NCBI RefSeq assembly: GCF_016907735.1
Contig: NZ_JAFBCP010000001.1
Coordinates: 1,736,001 to 1,800,000, forward strand
DNA: 64,000 nucleotides
Origin: Brevibacterium paucivorans
GTDB lineage: Bacteria > Actinomycetota > Actinomycetes > Actinomycetales > Brevibacteriaceae
Direction: 5' to 3'
Below the pieces are notes generated by a model. The model was not told the origin of the DNA. It worked only from the letters and a program-made list of their open reading frames with translations, and did not search any database. Every line of letters starts with the position of its first letter. The stretch's first letter is position 1. Positions 49,501 through 59,271 of the stretch are shown here, piece after piece. A program made the position numbers and the translations under genes.

Positions 49501-51157
49501 CGGAAGGCAGGAAACTGTCCAGGAAGGCGAGCTGGGTAAGGACAAGGTGACCACGACTCAGACCATCGTGAACTCGGAGGTCACGGACACGAAGACCGAG
49601 ACCGAGCGTGTGACGGAACCGGTTAAGAGAATCGTCAAGGTCGGTACTAAGGGCAAGCCTGCCTCTACGACTGTTGAGTGGACCGAGAACACCCCGTTTG
49701 AAGTCGAGGTGCGCGTCAACCCTGAGCTGAAGCCTGGTGAAACAAAGGTTGTCCAAGAGGGCAAGCAGGGTGAAGTGAAGCACACCGTCAAAGTGAATGC
49801 CGAAAACGGTGAGATCTCCAAGGACGAATCAACTGAAGAGATCAGCAAGCCAACTAAGCAGATCATCGAGGTTGGTCCTGCCACGGAGCACCAGACTGAG
49901 CTGACGGACAAGCACACGGAGAACACTGCGTACGACACGATCATCGAGTACGACCCGAACCTCGAGGTCGGAAAGGTCGTTGAGGACCAGGCCGGTGTTT
50001 ACGGTGAAAAGGAAATCACCAAGACCTGGAAGCTCAAGAACGGCGAGCCAGTAGGCGATCCAGAAGTATCCGAGAAGGTTATTAAGGATCCGCAACCACG
50101 CAAGATCCGCGTGGGTGCCAAGTGCAACTGCGACGAGCCAACTGAGGAGCCGACGCCGGAGCCAACTCAGGATCCGACGGATGAGCCATCCGAGGAGCCT
50201 TCGGAAACTCCGAGTGAGGAGCCATCCGAGGAGCCAACGGACGAACCGTCTGACAAACCGTCAGACGAGCCTTCCGAACAGCCTTCGGAGACTCCAAGTG
50301 AGGAGCCGTCGCCGGAGCCAACTCAGGATCCGACGGATGAGCCTTCCGAGCAGCCCTCGGAGACTCCAAGTGAGGAACCGACTGAAAAGCCAACTGAGGA
50401 ACCGTCCGACAAGCCATCGGAAGAGCCTTCCGAACAGCCTTCGGAGACTCCAAGTGAGGAGCCGACGCCGGAGCCAACTCAGGATCCGACGGAAGAGCCA
50501 TCCGAGGAGCCTTCGGAAACTCCAAGCGAGGAGCCTACGCAGGATCCGACGGATGAGCCATCCGAGCAGCCTTCGGGAACTCCGAGCGAGGAGCCAACCG
50601 AAGAGCCAACGGACGAACCGTCTGACAAGCCGTCAGACGAGCCTTCAGAACAGCCTTCGGACAAGCCATCTGAAGAACCAACTGAGGAACCGTCTGACAA
50701 GCCATCGAAAGAGCCTTCCGAACAGCCTTCGGAAACTCCGAGCGAGGAGCCAACTCAGGATCCGACGGATGAGCCTTCCGAAGAACCTGGTCCTGAGCCA
50801 ACTGAAGAACCGTCTGATAAGCCGTCAGACGAACCTTCGGAAGAGCCAACTGAGCAGCCTTCGGACAAGCCTTCCGAACAGCCGTCGGAAGAACCGTCAG
50901 AAGAACCTGGTGAACCTGGTAAGCCTGGAGACTCGCCTTCAGACGAGCCAAACGATCCGGGCAAGCCTGGACAGCCTGGCGACGACTCCGACGGTCCCGG
51001 AACGCCTGGGGACTCCAGCGAGCCTGGTGATTCCGGCAAGACTGGTCCGCTCCCTCGAACTGGTGTCGAGGTGGCTATGGCAGTGGCCATGGGTCTGGGC
51101 ATGATCGGTGCCGGTATTGCACTGACAGTGGCCAGCCGCAGGAACCGTCGTAGCTAA
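46586..51157 (+). CDS. Giant LPXTG surface protein: Rib-like and G5 domains, Pro/Glu/Ser stalk
   Basis: 1523 residues from the first ATG, but the frame is open from about 46490 and continues the preceding fragment. Layout: N-terminal exported domain; Rib/YPDG-type beta domains at about 47500-48780 (GWTVTVDNTGKVTAKADDT, YPEETVYPGDTATLPVTI); six G5-type repeats of about 75 residues at 48780-50130 (VPFETE...GELG...EPVKRIVKVGTK); a 270-residue (E/D)(E/K/Q)PS stalk; LPRTG at 51050-51064 with membrane helix and Arg tail. G5 and Rib modules bind glycans, zinc or partner cells in known surface proteins. Role here: adhesin or biofilm protein, inferred. Confidence 0.88.
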   Translation: MTDAEVKQYAEADKNSPVRYAWKGEYSKDVTTQSLRATEGGSTQFQAYVNPWPSENIQCAPITVSWEDFEKHVIVEGEETKVGHINIPGLWNGEAGDSLDRMVVEAYDGEHKFIGTSNTRASGGEQRLRVDENGDIYFKWPNYRGTDLATDKNVSFSVLALPRTVDQLKAAVEHENGGFGFVSESSNALDRYNKPNVIDSKSFSLDDTDYHSPKYDKTEAKIISGVESKTGPLATEPQKVTFKQVPDLIKDLAKKKGDGGFEAKVELDETYVYEGWTVEMDDDHNVTVTAPENPRPGTFARPKITVEYSNGSTDVLDLLVVVDPNNTQVTDLVRPGLSKGKLNENITAQVGLKPIMKGHKAVNPAKYEIDPATVPDGWTVTVDNTGKVTAKADDTVAPGTVITPKVKATYPDQTTDEIEVEFQAIVDIKIPTYDTVTNKPNARVSLRPTIPERGLSGNTTDEAPKRYTFEDGKTEMTVTDDSGTWNVKIDESTGEITTTIPKTAPEGYILNVPVLAHYDNADKPQPVKGTVVVLKGDVAPKYDIQVTGPNQAVNHNVTDAPKGSKFSFGKNEDGSPITEQDVDGWKYKIDPNTGVVTSTPPADAKPGDKKTVTVTVETPNGERPEVPVTTVVKLSNNWEADPTYPEETVYPGDTATLPVTIDKPDNVNVAKDNPYKLGKIPAGWNVTIDDNGQVTATAPADAKPGTQVQVTVTVTYEDGSTDTAKAVVNVVDVPKREVPFDVEYKYDETIPAGEYRVQTEGKPGEEKQNKDGSWERTKEPVNEVVLVGKKPAKSAKEVTWKVPIPYPTEVRENPDLKPGETRVVQEGENGEKTYTAKFTAEGDKAEVVEEETTKEPVTRIVEYGPRLGADELVTKTEKPIPFETEVEFDPNLPAGEKVVDQKGELGTEVETSTQKLVDGEPSGDPEVTTERTKEPTTEKIRVGTKTEGTHTTSYEKDVPFETEIIFDENLEAGRQETVQEGELGKDKVTTTQTIVNSEVTDTKTETERVTEPVKRIVKVGTKGKPASTTVEWTENTPFEVEVRVNPELKPGETKVVQEGKQGEVKHTVKVNAENGEISKDESTEEISKPTKQIIEVGPATEHQTELTDKHTENTAYDTIIEYDPNLEVGKVVEDQAGVYGEKEITKTWKLKNGEPVGDPEVSEKVIKDPQPRKIRVGAKCNCDEPTEEPTPEPTQDPTDEPSEEPSETPSEEPSEEPTDEPSDKPSDEPSEQPSETPSEEPSPEPTQDPTDEPSEQPSETPSEEPTEKPTEEPSDKPSEEPSEQPSETPSEEPTPEPTQDPTEEPSEEPSETPSEEPTQDPTDEPSEQPSGTPSEEPTEEPTDEPSDKPSDEPSEQPSDKPSEEPTEEPSDKPSKEPSEQPSETPSEEPTQDPTDEPSEEPGPEPTEEPSDKPSDEPSEEPTEQPSDKPSEQPSEEPSEEPGEPGKPGDSPSDEPNDPGKPGQPGDDSDGPGTPGDSSEPGDSGKTGPLPRTGVEVAMAVAMGLGMIGAGIALTVASRRNRRS

Positions 51158-51202
51158 CGGCTCTGACTGAGCGGGGTCGCGGCCTCGCACTGGCCTACAA
51201 AA

Positions 51203-51245
51203 TGAGTGGTCCGGCGCAAGATTGCGCCGGACCACTCACTTTTCC
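51203..51245 (+). terminator. Terminator after the giant surface protein
   Basis: Perfect 16-bp stem (51203-51218 with 51223-51238) and a four-base loop, then CTTTT. Confidence 0.93.
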
Positions 51246-51494
51246 ATTCCCTCGATAGGGTGGCGTCGCTGGAAGCTGCTGCAACCTCGGGAGCGTCACA
51301 TGCCGTTTGAAATTCGAATAGTAAAGCTCCAGTAAGGGACCTCTATATAGTCATTCGGAAACAGCGCTCTGCGCTTAGAAGAAAATGAAAATGGGGCCGA
51401 TTTCGCCACCGAACCACCCCGAACGTTCCAGCACCGGCGTAGCGTGTTTCACGCCTGGAAATCCCCCCAGGATGTCTAGATTATGGAGAGTGAC
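51246..51494. other. Leader region of the NlpC/P60-like gene
   Basis: No coding frame. AT-richer than its surroundings around 51310-51360; it should contain the promoter of the following gene, which I cannot place exactly. Confidence 0.4.
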
Positions 51495-52049
51495 ATGCTC
51501 AAGAAAGATCTAACACGTACCCTCACCCACGGAGCGCTGGCTATCGCAATCGGTGGTGGAAGCCTCCTTGCTGCGACCGGCGCCGCGCAGGCAGCCACGC
51601 CAGCTGACAACACCCCGGGCACTTCTACACAGGCCCAGGCAGCAGGCGAAGGCATCAGCCGCGACGAAATCATCAAGCGCGCTGAAGACCGCATGGCCAA
51701 GGCACCCTTCTACTCGCAGACCGACTTCTTTGAGGATTACCGCCAGGACTGCTCCGGATTCGTTGCTTACGCATGGAATTCTGGGGCGCCAGGTGACGTA
51801 TCAGGCGGATTCGTTCCAAACGGTGTTGCTCACGACATCGCCTGGGAAGAACTCCAGCCAGGTGACGCAATCACCGGACCAGACCACATTGTGCTGGTTA
51901 AGGCTGTGAACCCAGACGGATCGTTCGAACTGCTCGAACACGGTGGGGGCGCATCAAGTACGGAACCTCCGAACACTCGCCACGCAACTCGAGGCGACCT
52001 CGAGAGCCAAAACGTTGGCGAACCAATCCGCTACAACGGAGTTGGCTAG
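51495..52049 (+). CDS. Secreted NlpC/P60-like cysteine hydrolase
   Basis: 184 residues from ATG 51495, chosen for GGAGAG six bases upstream (ATG 51483 lies before it). Signal peptide about 1-35 ending AAQA. The small catalytic domain has DCSGFVAYAW with the nucleophile Cys, the histidine in GPDHIVLVKAV, and a third polar residue in LLEHGG. Enzymes of this fold cut peptidoglycan stem peptides. The domain is shorter than standard NlpC/P60, so an amidase of a related subclass remains possible. Single gene, strong terminator behind it. Confidence 0.8.
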   Translation: MLKKDLTRTLTHGALAIAIGGGSLLAATGAAQAATPADNTPGTSTQAQAAGEGISRDEIIKRAEDRMAKAPFYSQTDFFEDYRQDCSGFVAYAWNSGAPGDVSGGFVPNGVAHDIAWEELQPGDAITGPDHIVLVKAVNPDGSFELLEHGGGASSTEPPNTRHATRGDLESQNVGEPIRYNGVG

Positions 52050-52073
52050 TCACCACTAGCAACACGCAGACTT

Positions 52074-52109
52074 CTGTGGCCCGACCAAATGTGGTCGGGC
52101 CACAGCTTT
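52074..52109 (+). terminator. Terminator after the NlpC/P60-like gene
   Basis: Perfect 14-bp stem ctgtggcccgacca/tggtcgggccacag around a four-base loop; T tract is weak (cttta). Confidence 0.8.
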
Positions 52110-52167
52110 ATGCACCCAGCTAGATGTCAGGTCAGCTCACTACAATGAAGTATGCGGAAGGAGTCAT

Positions 52168-53205
52168 ATGGTTCACTGGCGTGAGTTGTGGAAACAAGAA
52201 TGTCGCGGACACGTTCCGCGGTACCGTGTGCTCGTCCCGGGAAGCGTGCCCGAATCAGTCATCGACGTGTGGAAAGCCCGTGGCTACGACCTCACTTCAT
52301 CTGATCTCGCACAACAGGTGTTTCCACAGCGCTACAGTCGCAACCTGATTCGCTCCAAGTTCGTTTTCGCAACGACCACCGGCGCCGGCGCGGCCACCAC
52401 CGGATTCTTCGGATCTACAGCGCTCATCGCACTCGCATTCGCCGACACGGTTGCCATTGCCACCACCTCGGCACTCACCGGGATCGCTGCCATAGCAACA
52501 GCAGGCGTAGGCATTTTTACCGGGAGTCGGTTTCTGCGCGACCCCAAGCGGCTGACCGGCAAGCAACTGAAGCGCGCACCACACGTCCGCTGGGTCACGC
52601 CGCTCGATTTGGGTTACCTGCCGGGCGTCAACGGCCGTGACACTGACGAACAGAGGCTGTTCCACCTCGCGGTCACGATTTCCCAAGCCATCGTTGGTAC
52701 CCGCGCATGGACGCACCCCGCGTTGGAAAGCCACGTGAGTCGAGTGGATCTGGACTATGCTGTCGCCTCCATTGGTGAACGGTTGCGTGAGCTGTACGAA
52801 CTGCGTCAGAAGCTCGACAGTATCAGGCAGCCACACCTCGACGCTCGCATTGACGTGTACCAACGGAACCTGGCCAAAGCGTTCGCCTCGCTGGCCCGAC
52901 GTGTTGAGTCGATGTACGGGTATTTGGAACAGTTGCGAACACTGTCAGTGCAGCTGGTTCAGCTTGACAGCACGGAAGAATCGCGTGAACTGGGCGATCA
53001 GGTGCTTGACGTGCTATCGCGTACCGTCAACGACGACACGGCGCAGAAGCAGTTCAGCGACCTCAACCTCGAAGCGGAGTCACACGCGGACGCGATCCGG
53101 GGCATGCTGGGTGAACTTGAAGAGTCGGTCGAAGAGTTTGAAAGCTTTGACGACCTGGACCGGAAGCTGGCGCAAGCCGAACGCGAAGGCAAGGCGATTA
53201 ACTGA
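52168..53205 (+). CDS. Unrecognised membrane/coiled-coil protein
   Basis: 345 residues with a very good ribosome site (GGAAGGAG, four bases before ATG). N-terminal 65 residues soluble (VPRYRVLVPGSVPESVIDVWKARGYDL), two adjacent hydrophobic helices rich in Ala/Thr/Gly (about 66-118), then a 200-residue helical region with heptad character and Glu/Leu/Arg-rich C-terminus (residues 210-340). No enzyme motif. Possibly a membrane-anchored coiled coil. A 54-bp palindrome starts five bases after the stop. Confidence 0.75.
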   Translation: MVHWRELWKQECRGHVPRYRVLVPGSVPESVIDVWKARGYDLTSSDLAQQVFPQRYSRNLIRSKFVFATTTGAGAATTGFFGSTALIALAFADTVAIATTSALTGIAAIATAGVGIFTGSRFLRDPKRLTGKQLKRAPHVRWVTPLDLGYLPGVNGRDTDEQRLFHLAVTISQAIVGTRAWTHPALESHVSRVDLDYAVASIGERLRELYELRQKLDSIRQPHLDARIDVYQRNLAKAFASLARRVESMYGYLEQLRTLSVQLVQLDSTEESRELGDQVLDVLSRTVNDDTAQKQFSDLNLEAESHADAIRGMLGELEESVEEFESFDDLDRKLAQAEREGKAIN

Positions 53206-53209
53206 AACG

Positions 53210-53263
53210 GCGCAAAGCGAGCGGCACGGTGCATTATATTGCGTAGTCTTGCTCACTTTGCGA
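53210..53263. repeat. 54-bp palindromic repeat, copy C
   Basis: 24-base arms 53210-53233 and 53240-53263 with a six-base loop; right arm tgcgtagtcttgctcacttt then gcga. Arms pair less well than in copies A and B. Confidence 0.8.
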
Positions 53264-53303
53264 CGTCTGGGCCTGTTGGGCCTGGTCTGCGTGGTCGATT
53301 TGG

Positions 53304-53885
53304 TTACTGGCCGTGGCCAAACGGGTCGGGGTCGGTGCCCGGTAGCCACGAGTTCCCGGGGACGTTGTACCCGTGCTTCTTCTGTTCTTTCTTCCACCGC
53401 TTGGCCCACCTGGTGTCCAACCGGTCCACGTACAGGGTTCCCTGCAAGTGGTCGAATTCGTGCTGCATGATCCGAGCGAACCAGCCCTCAACACTGAGCG
53501 ACACCCGCTGGTTGTTCTCATCAACACCGGTGACGGTGACTTTATCGGCCCGTTTCAGCGGGTAGTCCAAAGCCGGAACTGACAAACACCCTTCCGTATC
53601 CTCGCTGGGATCCGGGTTGGTTGTGGGAACCTTCGACGCTACCAACACTGGGTTGATGAAAACGCCACGCCGTCTCACACCAGCGACCTCGTCGTCAGCG
53701 TCATACACGTAAATCTGCTTGCCCACCCCAATTTGCGGTGCGGCCAAACCGACTCCGTTAGACGCTGCGAGGGTTTCAAACATGTCAGCGACAAGCGTGT
53801 GGAGCTCATCGCCAAACTCCGTGACAGGGTCAGCTTTTCGGTGCAGAACAGGTTCGCCGTAGACAACAATAGGGTGGATAGCCAT
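53304..53885 (-). CDS. def: Peptide deformylase
   Basis: 193-residue iron/zinc enzyme removing the formyl group from nascent proteins. The three motifs are present: GVGLAAPQ (44-51), EGCLSVP (98-104, metal Cys100) and HEFDH (142-146, metal histidines and catalytic Glu143). The tail beyond residue 155 ([19 protein letters not shown]...) is a basic, Trp-containing extension seen in actinobacterial forms. Divergent from cysK. Confidence 0.96.
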   Translation of the reverse strand: MAIHPIVVYGEPVLHRKADPVTEFGDELHTLVADMFETLAASNGVGLAAPQIGVGKQIYVYDADDEVAGVRRRGVFINPVLVASKVPTTNPDPSEDTEGCLSVPALDYPLKRADKVTVTGVDENNQRVSLSVEGWFARIMQHEFDHLQGTLYVDRLDTRWAKRWKKEQKKHGYNVPGNSWLPGTDPDPFGHGQ

Positions 53886-54060
53886 GGGTTACATCATAGT
53901 GCTGAAAAGACTTTTGCCAGCGTGGAATATAGTAAGAAGCTGTTGCGTTACACACGATGACGCATTAACAACAGCTGAAGCCATTGGCTGGTGTGAAGGA
54001 CCGCCTGATCACCTCCATGCGCGGTCCGGGTACAAACAGACACCAAAGAAAGGACCGCTG

Positions 54061-54993
54061 GTGAACATTTACGCGAACGTTTCAGAAGTCGTTGGACGCA
54101 CTCCACTTGTCAAACTTCAGAAGGCCAGTGAGGAAACTGGCGCGGAAATCGTTGGAAAGCTCGAATTTTACAACCCCGCCAACTCGGTTAAAGACCGTAT
54201 CGGGGTTGCCATGATCGACGCGGCTGAAAAGTCAGGCGAACTGCGCGAAGGCGGAACAATCGTCGAAGCAACCAGCGGAAACACCGGAATCGCCCTGGCC
54301 ATGGTGGGAGCTTCACACGGATACCGTGTGGTCCTCACAATGCCTGAGTCAATGTCCAAGGAACGCCGTGCCCTGCTTCGCGCTTTCGGTGCTGAACTCG
54401 TTCTCACCCCCAAGGCTGAAGGCATGAAGGGCGCTGTCGAAAAGGCTGAAGAAATCGGCTCACAAGACAACGCCGTTCTGGTCCGCCAGTTCGAGAACGA
54501 AGCCAACGCGCAGGTCCACCGCGATACCACCGCACAGGAAATCCTCAACGACACCGACGGTGAAGTCGACATCTTTGTTGCCGGAATCGGCACCGGTGGA
54601 ACCATCACCGGTGTGGGCGAAGTCCTCAAAGAAAAGAACAAGGACGTCCAGATTGTCGCCGTAGAACCAGCAGCGTCACCGCTCCTGTCTGAAGGTAAGG
54701 CCGGCCCACACGCCATCCAGGGAATCGGTGCAAACTTCATTCCAGGTGTCCTCAACCGCGACATCATCGACGAAGTAGTCACCGTTGAAAACGAAGTAGC
54801 GCTTGAAACCGCGCGCGAAACCGCCAAGTCCGAAGGTCTGCTCGTGGGAATCTCCTCCGGTGCAGCCATCAACGCGGCCAAGCGCGTGGCCGCCCGCCCT
54901 GACAACAAGGGCAAGCGCGTAGTCGTCATCATTCCGTCGTTCGGTGAACGCTACCTGTCTACTCCACTGTTCGCGGAGTACATGGACGCATGA
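54061..54993 (+). CDS. cysK: Cysteine synthase A (O-acetylserine sulfhydrylase)
   Basis: 310-residue PLP enzyme making cysteine from O-acetylserine and sulfide. PLP lysine K44 in NSVKDRIG, substrate loop TSGNTG, and the phosphate-binding [10 protein letters not shown]. The GTG at 54061 is preferred over the upstream in-frame ATG at 53884, because AAAGGA lies ten bases ahead and the extra 59 residues have no counterpart in the family. The stop overlaps cysE by four bases. Confidence 0.96.
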   Translation: MNIYANVSEVVGRTPLVKLQKASEETGAEIVGKLEFYNPANSVKDRIGVAMIDAAEKSGELREGGTIVEATSGNTGIALAMVGASHGYRVVLTMPESMSKERRALLRAFGAELVLTPKAEGMKGAVEKAEEIGSQDNAVLVRQFENEANAQVHRDTTAQEILNDTDGEVDIFVAGIGTGGTITGVGEVLKEKNKDVQIVAVEPAASPLLSEGKAGPHAIQGIGANFIPGVLNRDIIDEVVTVENEVALETARETAKSEGLLVGISSGAAINAAKRVAARPDNKGKRVVVIIPSFGERYLSTPLFAEYMDA

Positions 54994-55646
54994 GTTTTTT
55001 CAAAAAACTCGCCGTGATGGCCGGGGTAGGGGCAGCGGCAGTTGTTGCCAGCTCGGCCACCACACTGGGCAAACGCGCCCGCGCTGCCCTACGCGAAGAC
55101 CTGGACACCGCCCGCAGGCGCGACCCCGCCGTGCGCAGCGACTTCGTGACCGCGGTCAGCTACCCCGGCCTCCACGCCGTGTGGGCATACCGCGGGCTAC
55201 ACGAACTCAACAAGATGCCAGGCGGGGAAGTGCCTGCGCGGATCCTGTCCCAGGCCGTGCGCACGCTGACCGGGGTGGAGATCCACCCGGCGGCAAAGAT
55301 CGGGCGTAGGTTTTTCATTGACCATGCCGACGGGATCGTGGTGGGGGCCACGGCTGAGATCGGCGATGACGTCATGCTGTACCAGCAGGTCACGCTGGGC
55401 GGCACCTCCATGGAACAGACAAAACGTCACCCAACGCTGGGGAACAACGTGCTGGTGGGGGCCGGTGCCAAGATCCTGGGGCCCATTACGGTGGGCGACG
55501 GCGCTTCCGTTGGTGCCAACGCGGTTGTGGTCAAGGACGTGCCCGCCAGCCACGTGGCAGTGGGTATTCCCGCCAAGAACCGTGCGCCCAAGGGAGCTGA
55601 CACACCCCAGAACCACCTGCTTGAGGACCCCGCTATCTGGATTTAA
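54990..55646 (+). CDS. cysE: Serine O-acetyltransferase
   Basis: 218 residues; acetylates serine to make the CysK substrate. Left-handed beta-helix hexapeptide repeats with the catalytic pair in [24 protein letters not shown], and the [36 protein letters not shown] coil region. The N-terminal 35 residues ([20 protein letters not shown]) are hydrophobic, an unusual extension. The C-terminal tail ends in Asp-Pro-Ala-Ile-Trp-Ile, compatible with docking into CysK (usual C-terminal Ile). ATGA overlap couples it to cysK. Confidence 0.93.
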   Translation: MSFFKKLAVMAGVGAAAVVASSATTLGKRARAALREDLDTARRRDPAVRSDFVTAVSYPGLHAVWAYRGLHELNKMPGGEVPARILSQAVRTLTGVEIHPAAKIGRRFFIDHADGIVVGATAEIGDDVMLYQQVTLGGTSMEQTKRHPTLGNNVLVGAGAKILGPITVGDGASVGANAVVVKDVPASHVAVGIPAKNRAPKGADTPQNHLLEDPAIWI

Positions 55647-55741
55647 GTGGTGCGAGGCTGGCCCGCCCTGGGGTACCTGCTCAAGCGACGCACTAACCCT
55701 GAAACACGCACACCCATCTACACTGTTTCGAGGAGGTGGGT

Positions 55742-56395
55742 GTGCGTTTTATCGTTGTGGCAGTTCTGTTCACGTTGAGCTATTCGACGTGGACGGTTCT
55801 TTTTGCGATCGACCCGCAACTGGACGTGCTGCATTCGTTCGTGTCCGAATACGCCGTGTGGGGCAGGCCCGGCGCCGTGCTCATTCGCGCGGGCGACGCG
55901 GTGGCCGGCGTGCTCCTGGTGGTGTTGGGCGTGTTCTTGCGCAGGCGGCACGCGCTGTCGCTCATGCTGTGCGCCGGTTTGATTGTGGCCGGCGCGGCCA
56001 CGGTGGGGGACACCATGCTTTCGTATGAATGCGCGCCCAGTCTGAGTGCAGAATGTGCCACCGCCGAGGCGGAAGGCACCGTGGGTGTTGCCCACCAGTT
56101 GCACTCGGTGACCTCGGCGTTGGTGGGCTTTGGGTTTGCTGTGGCCGTGATTGCCGACATCGTGATGATGGTGCGGTCGGGGCGGAACGTGACGAGCCTG
56201 GCTGTTGTGCTCAATGTTGTGTTGCTGGTTTTGCTGGGGATCAGTGGCGTGTTGGCGCTGATTCCACACGTGGGATGGGCAGGTGCCGTGCAGAGGCTGT
56301 CCTTGGTCTTGATTTGCGCGTGGGTGATTGTGCTCAGCGTGCGTCACGCCCGTATGCGTGGCGGGAAGTTGAACGCCCGGCACGTGGACGCGTGA
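55742..56395 (+). CDS. DUF998 family membrane protein
   Basis: 217 residues from GTG 55742, chosen because AGGAGG lies five bases upstream; the GTG at 55736 overlaps that site. Six to seven hydrophobic segments, with HSFVSEYAVWGRPG after the first, as in DUF998 proteins. Unknown function; family members are found across actinobacteria and archaea. Stands between cysE and a dehydrogenase gene. Confidence 0.82.
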   Translation: MRFIVVAVLFTLSYSTWTVLFAIDPQLDVLHSFVSEYAVWGRPGAVLIRAGDAVAGVLLVVLGVFLRRRHALSLMLCAGLIVAGAATVGDTMLSYECAPSLSAECATAEAEGTVGVAHQLHSVTSALVGFGFAVAVIADIVMMVRSGRNVTSLAVVLNVVLLVLLGISGVLALIPHVGWAGAVQRLSLVLICAWVIVLSVRHARMRGGKLNARHVDA

Positions 56396-56432
56396 TTGTG
56401 TGGGCCTTGACATGCCTGCCCATAATGGAAGC

Positions 56433-57386
56433 ATGTCGACACTGGATATTCGCACAATCGCTTTCCCCGACCCTGACATTTTGGCCAAAGTAGATGGACG
56501 CATCACTGACCACCAGCAGACTGGAATTGAGTTTGTTGTGTGGTCGGCAGAACACCCCACGGTAGAAGTGAACCGCGCGGAGATCGACGCGATCATCCTG
56601 CCTTATATCGACGCCCAGCCCACCGTTGCCCGGCTGGGGGAGTTGCCCAACCTCAAGCTCGTACAGACGCAGACCACTGGGTATGACTTGGTTGCGGACC
56701 TGGTGGGCACAGACACCACGGTGGCAACCGCCTCGGGCGTACACGCGGCAGCAACAGCAGAATTGGCAGTGGGGCTCACCCTGGCAAGCCTGCGCGGAAT
56801 CGACACGGCAGTGCGCAACATGACGGCGAGGTCATGGAACCACGCGCGTATGCGCTCGCTGGCAGACCGGCGCGTCATGATCCTGGGAGCCGGTGGGATC
56901 GGTGAAGCGATCCGCCAGCGCCTGGTCCCATTTGAAGCGCACATCACGCGCGTGGCTTCGCACGCTCGCACGGATGAGCACGGCCGCATCCACGGGCCAG
57001 AAGACCTGCCCAAACTGTTGCCACACACCGAGGTCGTTATTGCTGTGACGCCCTTGACTAAGCAGACCGAAAAGCTCATTGACGCGGAGTTCCTCAGCCA
57101 GTTGCCGGACAACGCGTTGGTGGTGAACGTGGGGCGCGGAAAAGTTGTCGATACTGACGCGTTGGTTGCCGAACTACGCGCCGGGCGCCTGTCTGCAGCG
57201 CTCGACGTGGTCGATCCCGAACCCCTGCCACACGAACACCCACTGTGGGGAACCCCAAACACACTCATCACACCGCACGTGGGAGGGGACACCTCGGCGT
57301 TTGAACCCCGCATTGAACAGATGCTCACGGAACAGGTGCGCCGCATCATCGCCGGCGAACCACTCATCAACGTCGTCGAAGGGTAA
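56433..57386 (+). CDS. D-isomer specific 2-hydroxyacid dehydrogenase
   Basis: 317 residues. NAD-binding ILGAGGIGEAIRQRL, catalytic Arg in NVGRGKVVDTDAL, Glu in DVVDPEPLP and His in ITPHVGG form the usual triad. No regulatory ACT domain, so not the long type of phosphoglycerate dehydrogenase; glyoxylate/hydroxypyruvate or another 2-oxoacid is possible. ATG 56433 chosen; the GTG/ATG further upstream (56400-56412) lacks family sequence. Confidence 0.9.
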   Translation: MSTLDIRTIAFPDPDILAKVDGRITDHQQTGIEFVVWSAEHPTVEVNRAEIDAIILPYIDAQPTVARLGELPNLKLVQTQTTGYDLVADLVGTDTTVATASGVHAAATAELAVGLTLASLRGIDTAVRNMTARSWNHARMRSLADRRVMILGAGGIGEAIRQRLVPFEAHITRVASHARTDEHGRIHGPEDLPKLLPHTEVVIAVTPLTKQTEKLIDAEFLSQLPDNALVVNVGRGKVVDTDALVAELRAGRLSAALDVVDPEPLPHEHPLWGTPNTLITPHVGGDTSAFEPRIEQMLTEQVRRIIAGEPLINVVEG

Positions 57387-57490
57387 GGGCGCGGCCACTG
57401 GGTGAGGGCCGGCGCAGACTGAAGGCCCGCCCCCATACCACATGGTGATGCGACAAATGAGACACGTGGCGCGAGGGCTAGACTTCACGT

Positions 57491-59197
57491 ATGAGTGCTT
57501 CAGACAACAAGGTAGACATCAAGCCACGGTCCCGCGACGTCACCGACGGCCTGGAACGAGCCGCCGCGCGAGGCATGTTGCGCGCCGTGGGAATGGGCGA
57601 CGACGACTGGGATAAGCCCCAGATCGGTGTTGCGAGTTCGTGGAACGAAATCACCCCGTGCAACCTGTCGCTAGAGCGGTTGGCCGGGTTTGCTAAAGAA
57701 GGTGTGCACGCCGGTGGGGGATACCCGCTGGAGTTCGGCACGATTTCGGTGTCCGACGGTATTTCCATGGGGCACGAAGGCATGCACTACTCGCTGGTGT
57801 CCCGTGAGATCATCGCTGACTCGGTAGAGACCGTGTTTGGGGCCGAACGCCTGGACGGTTCAGTGTTGCTGGCTGGGTGTGACAAGTCGATCCCCGGCAT
57901 GCTCATGGCGGCCGCACGCCTGGGGCTGTCCAGCGTATTCCTGTACAACGGTTCGATCATGCCGGGAACGGCCAAACTTTCGGACGGAAGCGAAAAAGAA
58001 GTCACGCTCATCGACGCGTTTGAAGCGGTGGGTGCGTGCCGTGCAGGCAAGATGACGGAAGCTGATGTCGACGCGATTGAACGCGCCGTGTGCCCTGGTG
58101 AGGGTGCGTGCGGTGGTATGTACACCGCCAACACCATGGCCAGTGCGGCTGAAGCGCTGGGCTTGTCCCTGCCGGGGTCGGCCGCGCCGCCGGCGATCCA
58201 CCGGAACCGCAATGTGTTTGCACGTCAGTCCGGTGAAGCCGTTGTGGAGCTTCTGCGCAAGGGCATCACCACGCGCGACATCCTCACACGTGAAGCATTT
58301 GAAAACGCGATTTCTGTCGTCATGGCTTTTGGTGGGTCCACTAACGCGGTGTTGCACCTGTTGGCGATCGCCCACGAAGCTGGGGTGGACCTCAGCTTGG
58401 ATGACTTCAACAGGATCGGCGACAAGGTGCCTCACCTGGGTAACGTGAAGCCGTTTGGCGAGTACGTCATGAACGACGTGTTCAAGATTGGTGGCGTGCC
58501 GGTTGTCATGAAGGCCTTGCTGGACGCGGGGCTGTTACACGGTGACGCCCTGACGGTGACGGGGAAGACCGTTGCTGAGAACCTCGAGTCGATCAACCCG
58601 CCTGACCCGGACGGCAAGATTCTGCGCGCGCTGAACAACCCGATTCACGCCACCGGTGGGTTGGCCGTGTTGAAGGGTTCGCTGGCCCCTGAAGGTGCGA
58701 TCGTGAAGTCGGCTGGGTTTGACGCCGAGGTGTTCGAAGGCACCGCTCGCGTGTTTGACCAGGAGCAACCTGCGATGGACGCTGTGCTCAACGGTGAACT
58801 CAAGGCTGGCGATGTGATTGTGATCCGCTATGAGGGTCCTAAGGGTGGCCCGGGTATGCGTGAAATGTTGGCGATCACAGGTGCAATCAAGGGGGCAGGG
58901 ATCGGCAAAGATGTGCTGTTGATTACAGACGGCAGGTTCTCGGGCGGGTCCACTGGGCTGTGTATTGGTCACGTGGCTCCCGAGGCGGTCGACGGTGGTC
59001 CTATCGCCTTGGTTGAGGATGGGGATACGATCCGCGTTGACATTGCCGCGCGCACGATCGAACTGGACGTGAGCGAAGAGATTCTGGCTGAGCGGAAGAA
59101 GTCGTGGGTGATTCCGGAGAACCCACGTCTGCACGGTGTGCTGGGTAAGTACGCCAAGTTGGTGCAGTCGGCATCTACCGGCGCGGTCACGTGCTGA
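57491..59197 (+). CDS. ilvD: Dihydroxy-acid dehydratase
   Basis: 568-residue Fe-S dehydratase in valine, isoleucine and pantothenate synthesis. Cluster cysteines in [20 protein letters not shown] and [24 protein letters not shown] and C-terminal [19 protein letters not shown] are typical. Length matches the family. No other ilv gene is visible in the window; a terminator follows. Confidence 0.97.
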   Translation: MSASDNKVDIKPRSRDVTDGLERAAARGMLRAVGMGDDDWDKPQIGVASSWNEITPCNLSLERLAGFAKEGVHAGGGYPLEFGTISVSDGISMGHEGMHYSLVSREIIADSVETVFGAERLDGSVLLAGCDKSIPGMLMAAARLGLSSVFLYNGSIMPGTAKLSDGSEKEVTLIDAFEAVGACRAGKMTEADVDAIERAVCPGEGACGGMYTANTMASAAEALGLSLPGSAAPPAIHRNRNVFARQSGEAVVELLRKGITTRDILTREAFENAISVVMAFGGSTNAVLHLLAIAHEAGVDLSLDDFNRIGDKVPHLGNVKPFGEYVMNDVFKIGGVPVVMKALLDAGLLHGDALTVTGKTVAENLESINPPDPDGKILRALNNPIHATGGLAVLKGSLAPEGAIVKSAGFDAEVFEGTARVFDQEQPAMDAVLNGELKAGDVIVIRYEGPKGGPGMREMLAITGAIKGAGIGKDVLLITDGRFSGGSTGLCIGHVAPEAVDGGPIALVEDGDTIRVDIAARTIELDVSEEILAERKKSWVIPENPRLHGVLGKYAKLVQSASTGAVTC

Positions 59198-59213
59198 TCT
59201 AGGTTTCCGGTGG

Positions 59214-59247
59214 CGAAAAGGCGCAGGCATGGCCTGCGCCTTTTCGT
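59214..59247 (+). terminator. Terminator after ilvD, bidirectional
   Basis: Stem cgaaaaggcgcaggc/gcctgcgccttttcg, three-base loop, T tracts on both strands; also closes the convergent efflux operon. Confidence 0.9.
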
Positions 59248-59271
59248 GTGTTTGCTTTGTGCCGTTTGGGG

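Noticed and set aside
47537..49783. A 748-codon frame on the minus strand opposite the giant surface protein
   Set aside because: Shadow of the Glu/Lys/Thr-rich coding strand; no ribosome site, signal or family features, and the plus-strand product has clear Rib and G5 domains.
50140..50990. Repeated blocks that could suggest a CRISPR array
   Set aside because: Units are irregular, in coding frame and encode the stalk; no spacers of constant length.
50115..51104. Arg/Ser-rich frames overlapping the Pro/Glu/Ser stalk on both strands
   Set aside because: Out-of-frame readings of the repeat; composition is an artefact of the repeated codons.
53884..54060. Longer N-terminus for cysteine synthase
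   Set aside because: The extra residues have no place in the family, overlap the divergent promoter and lack a ribosome site; GTG 54061 fits.
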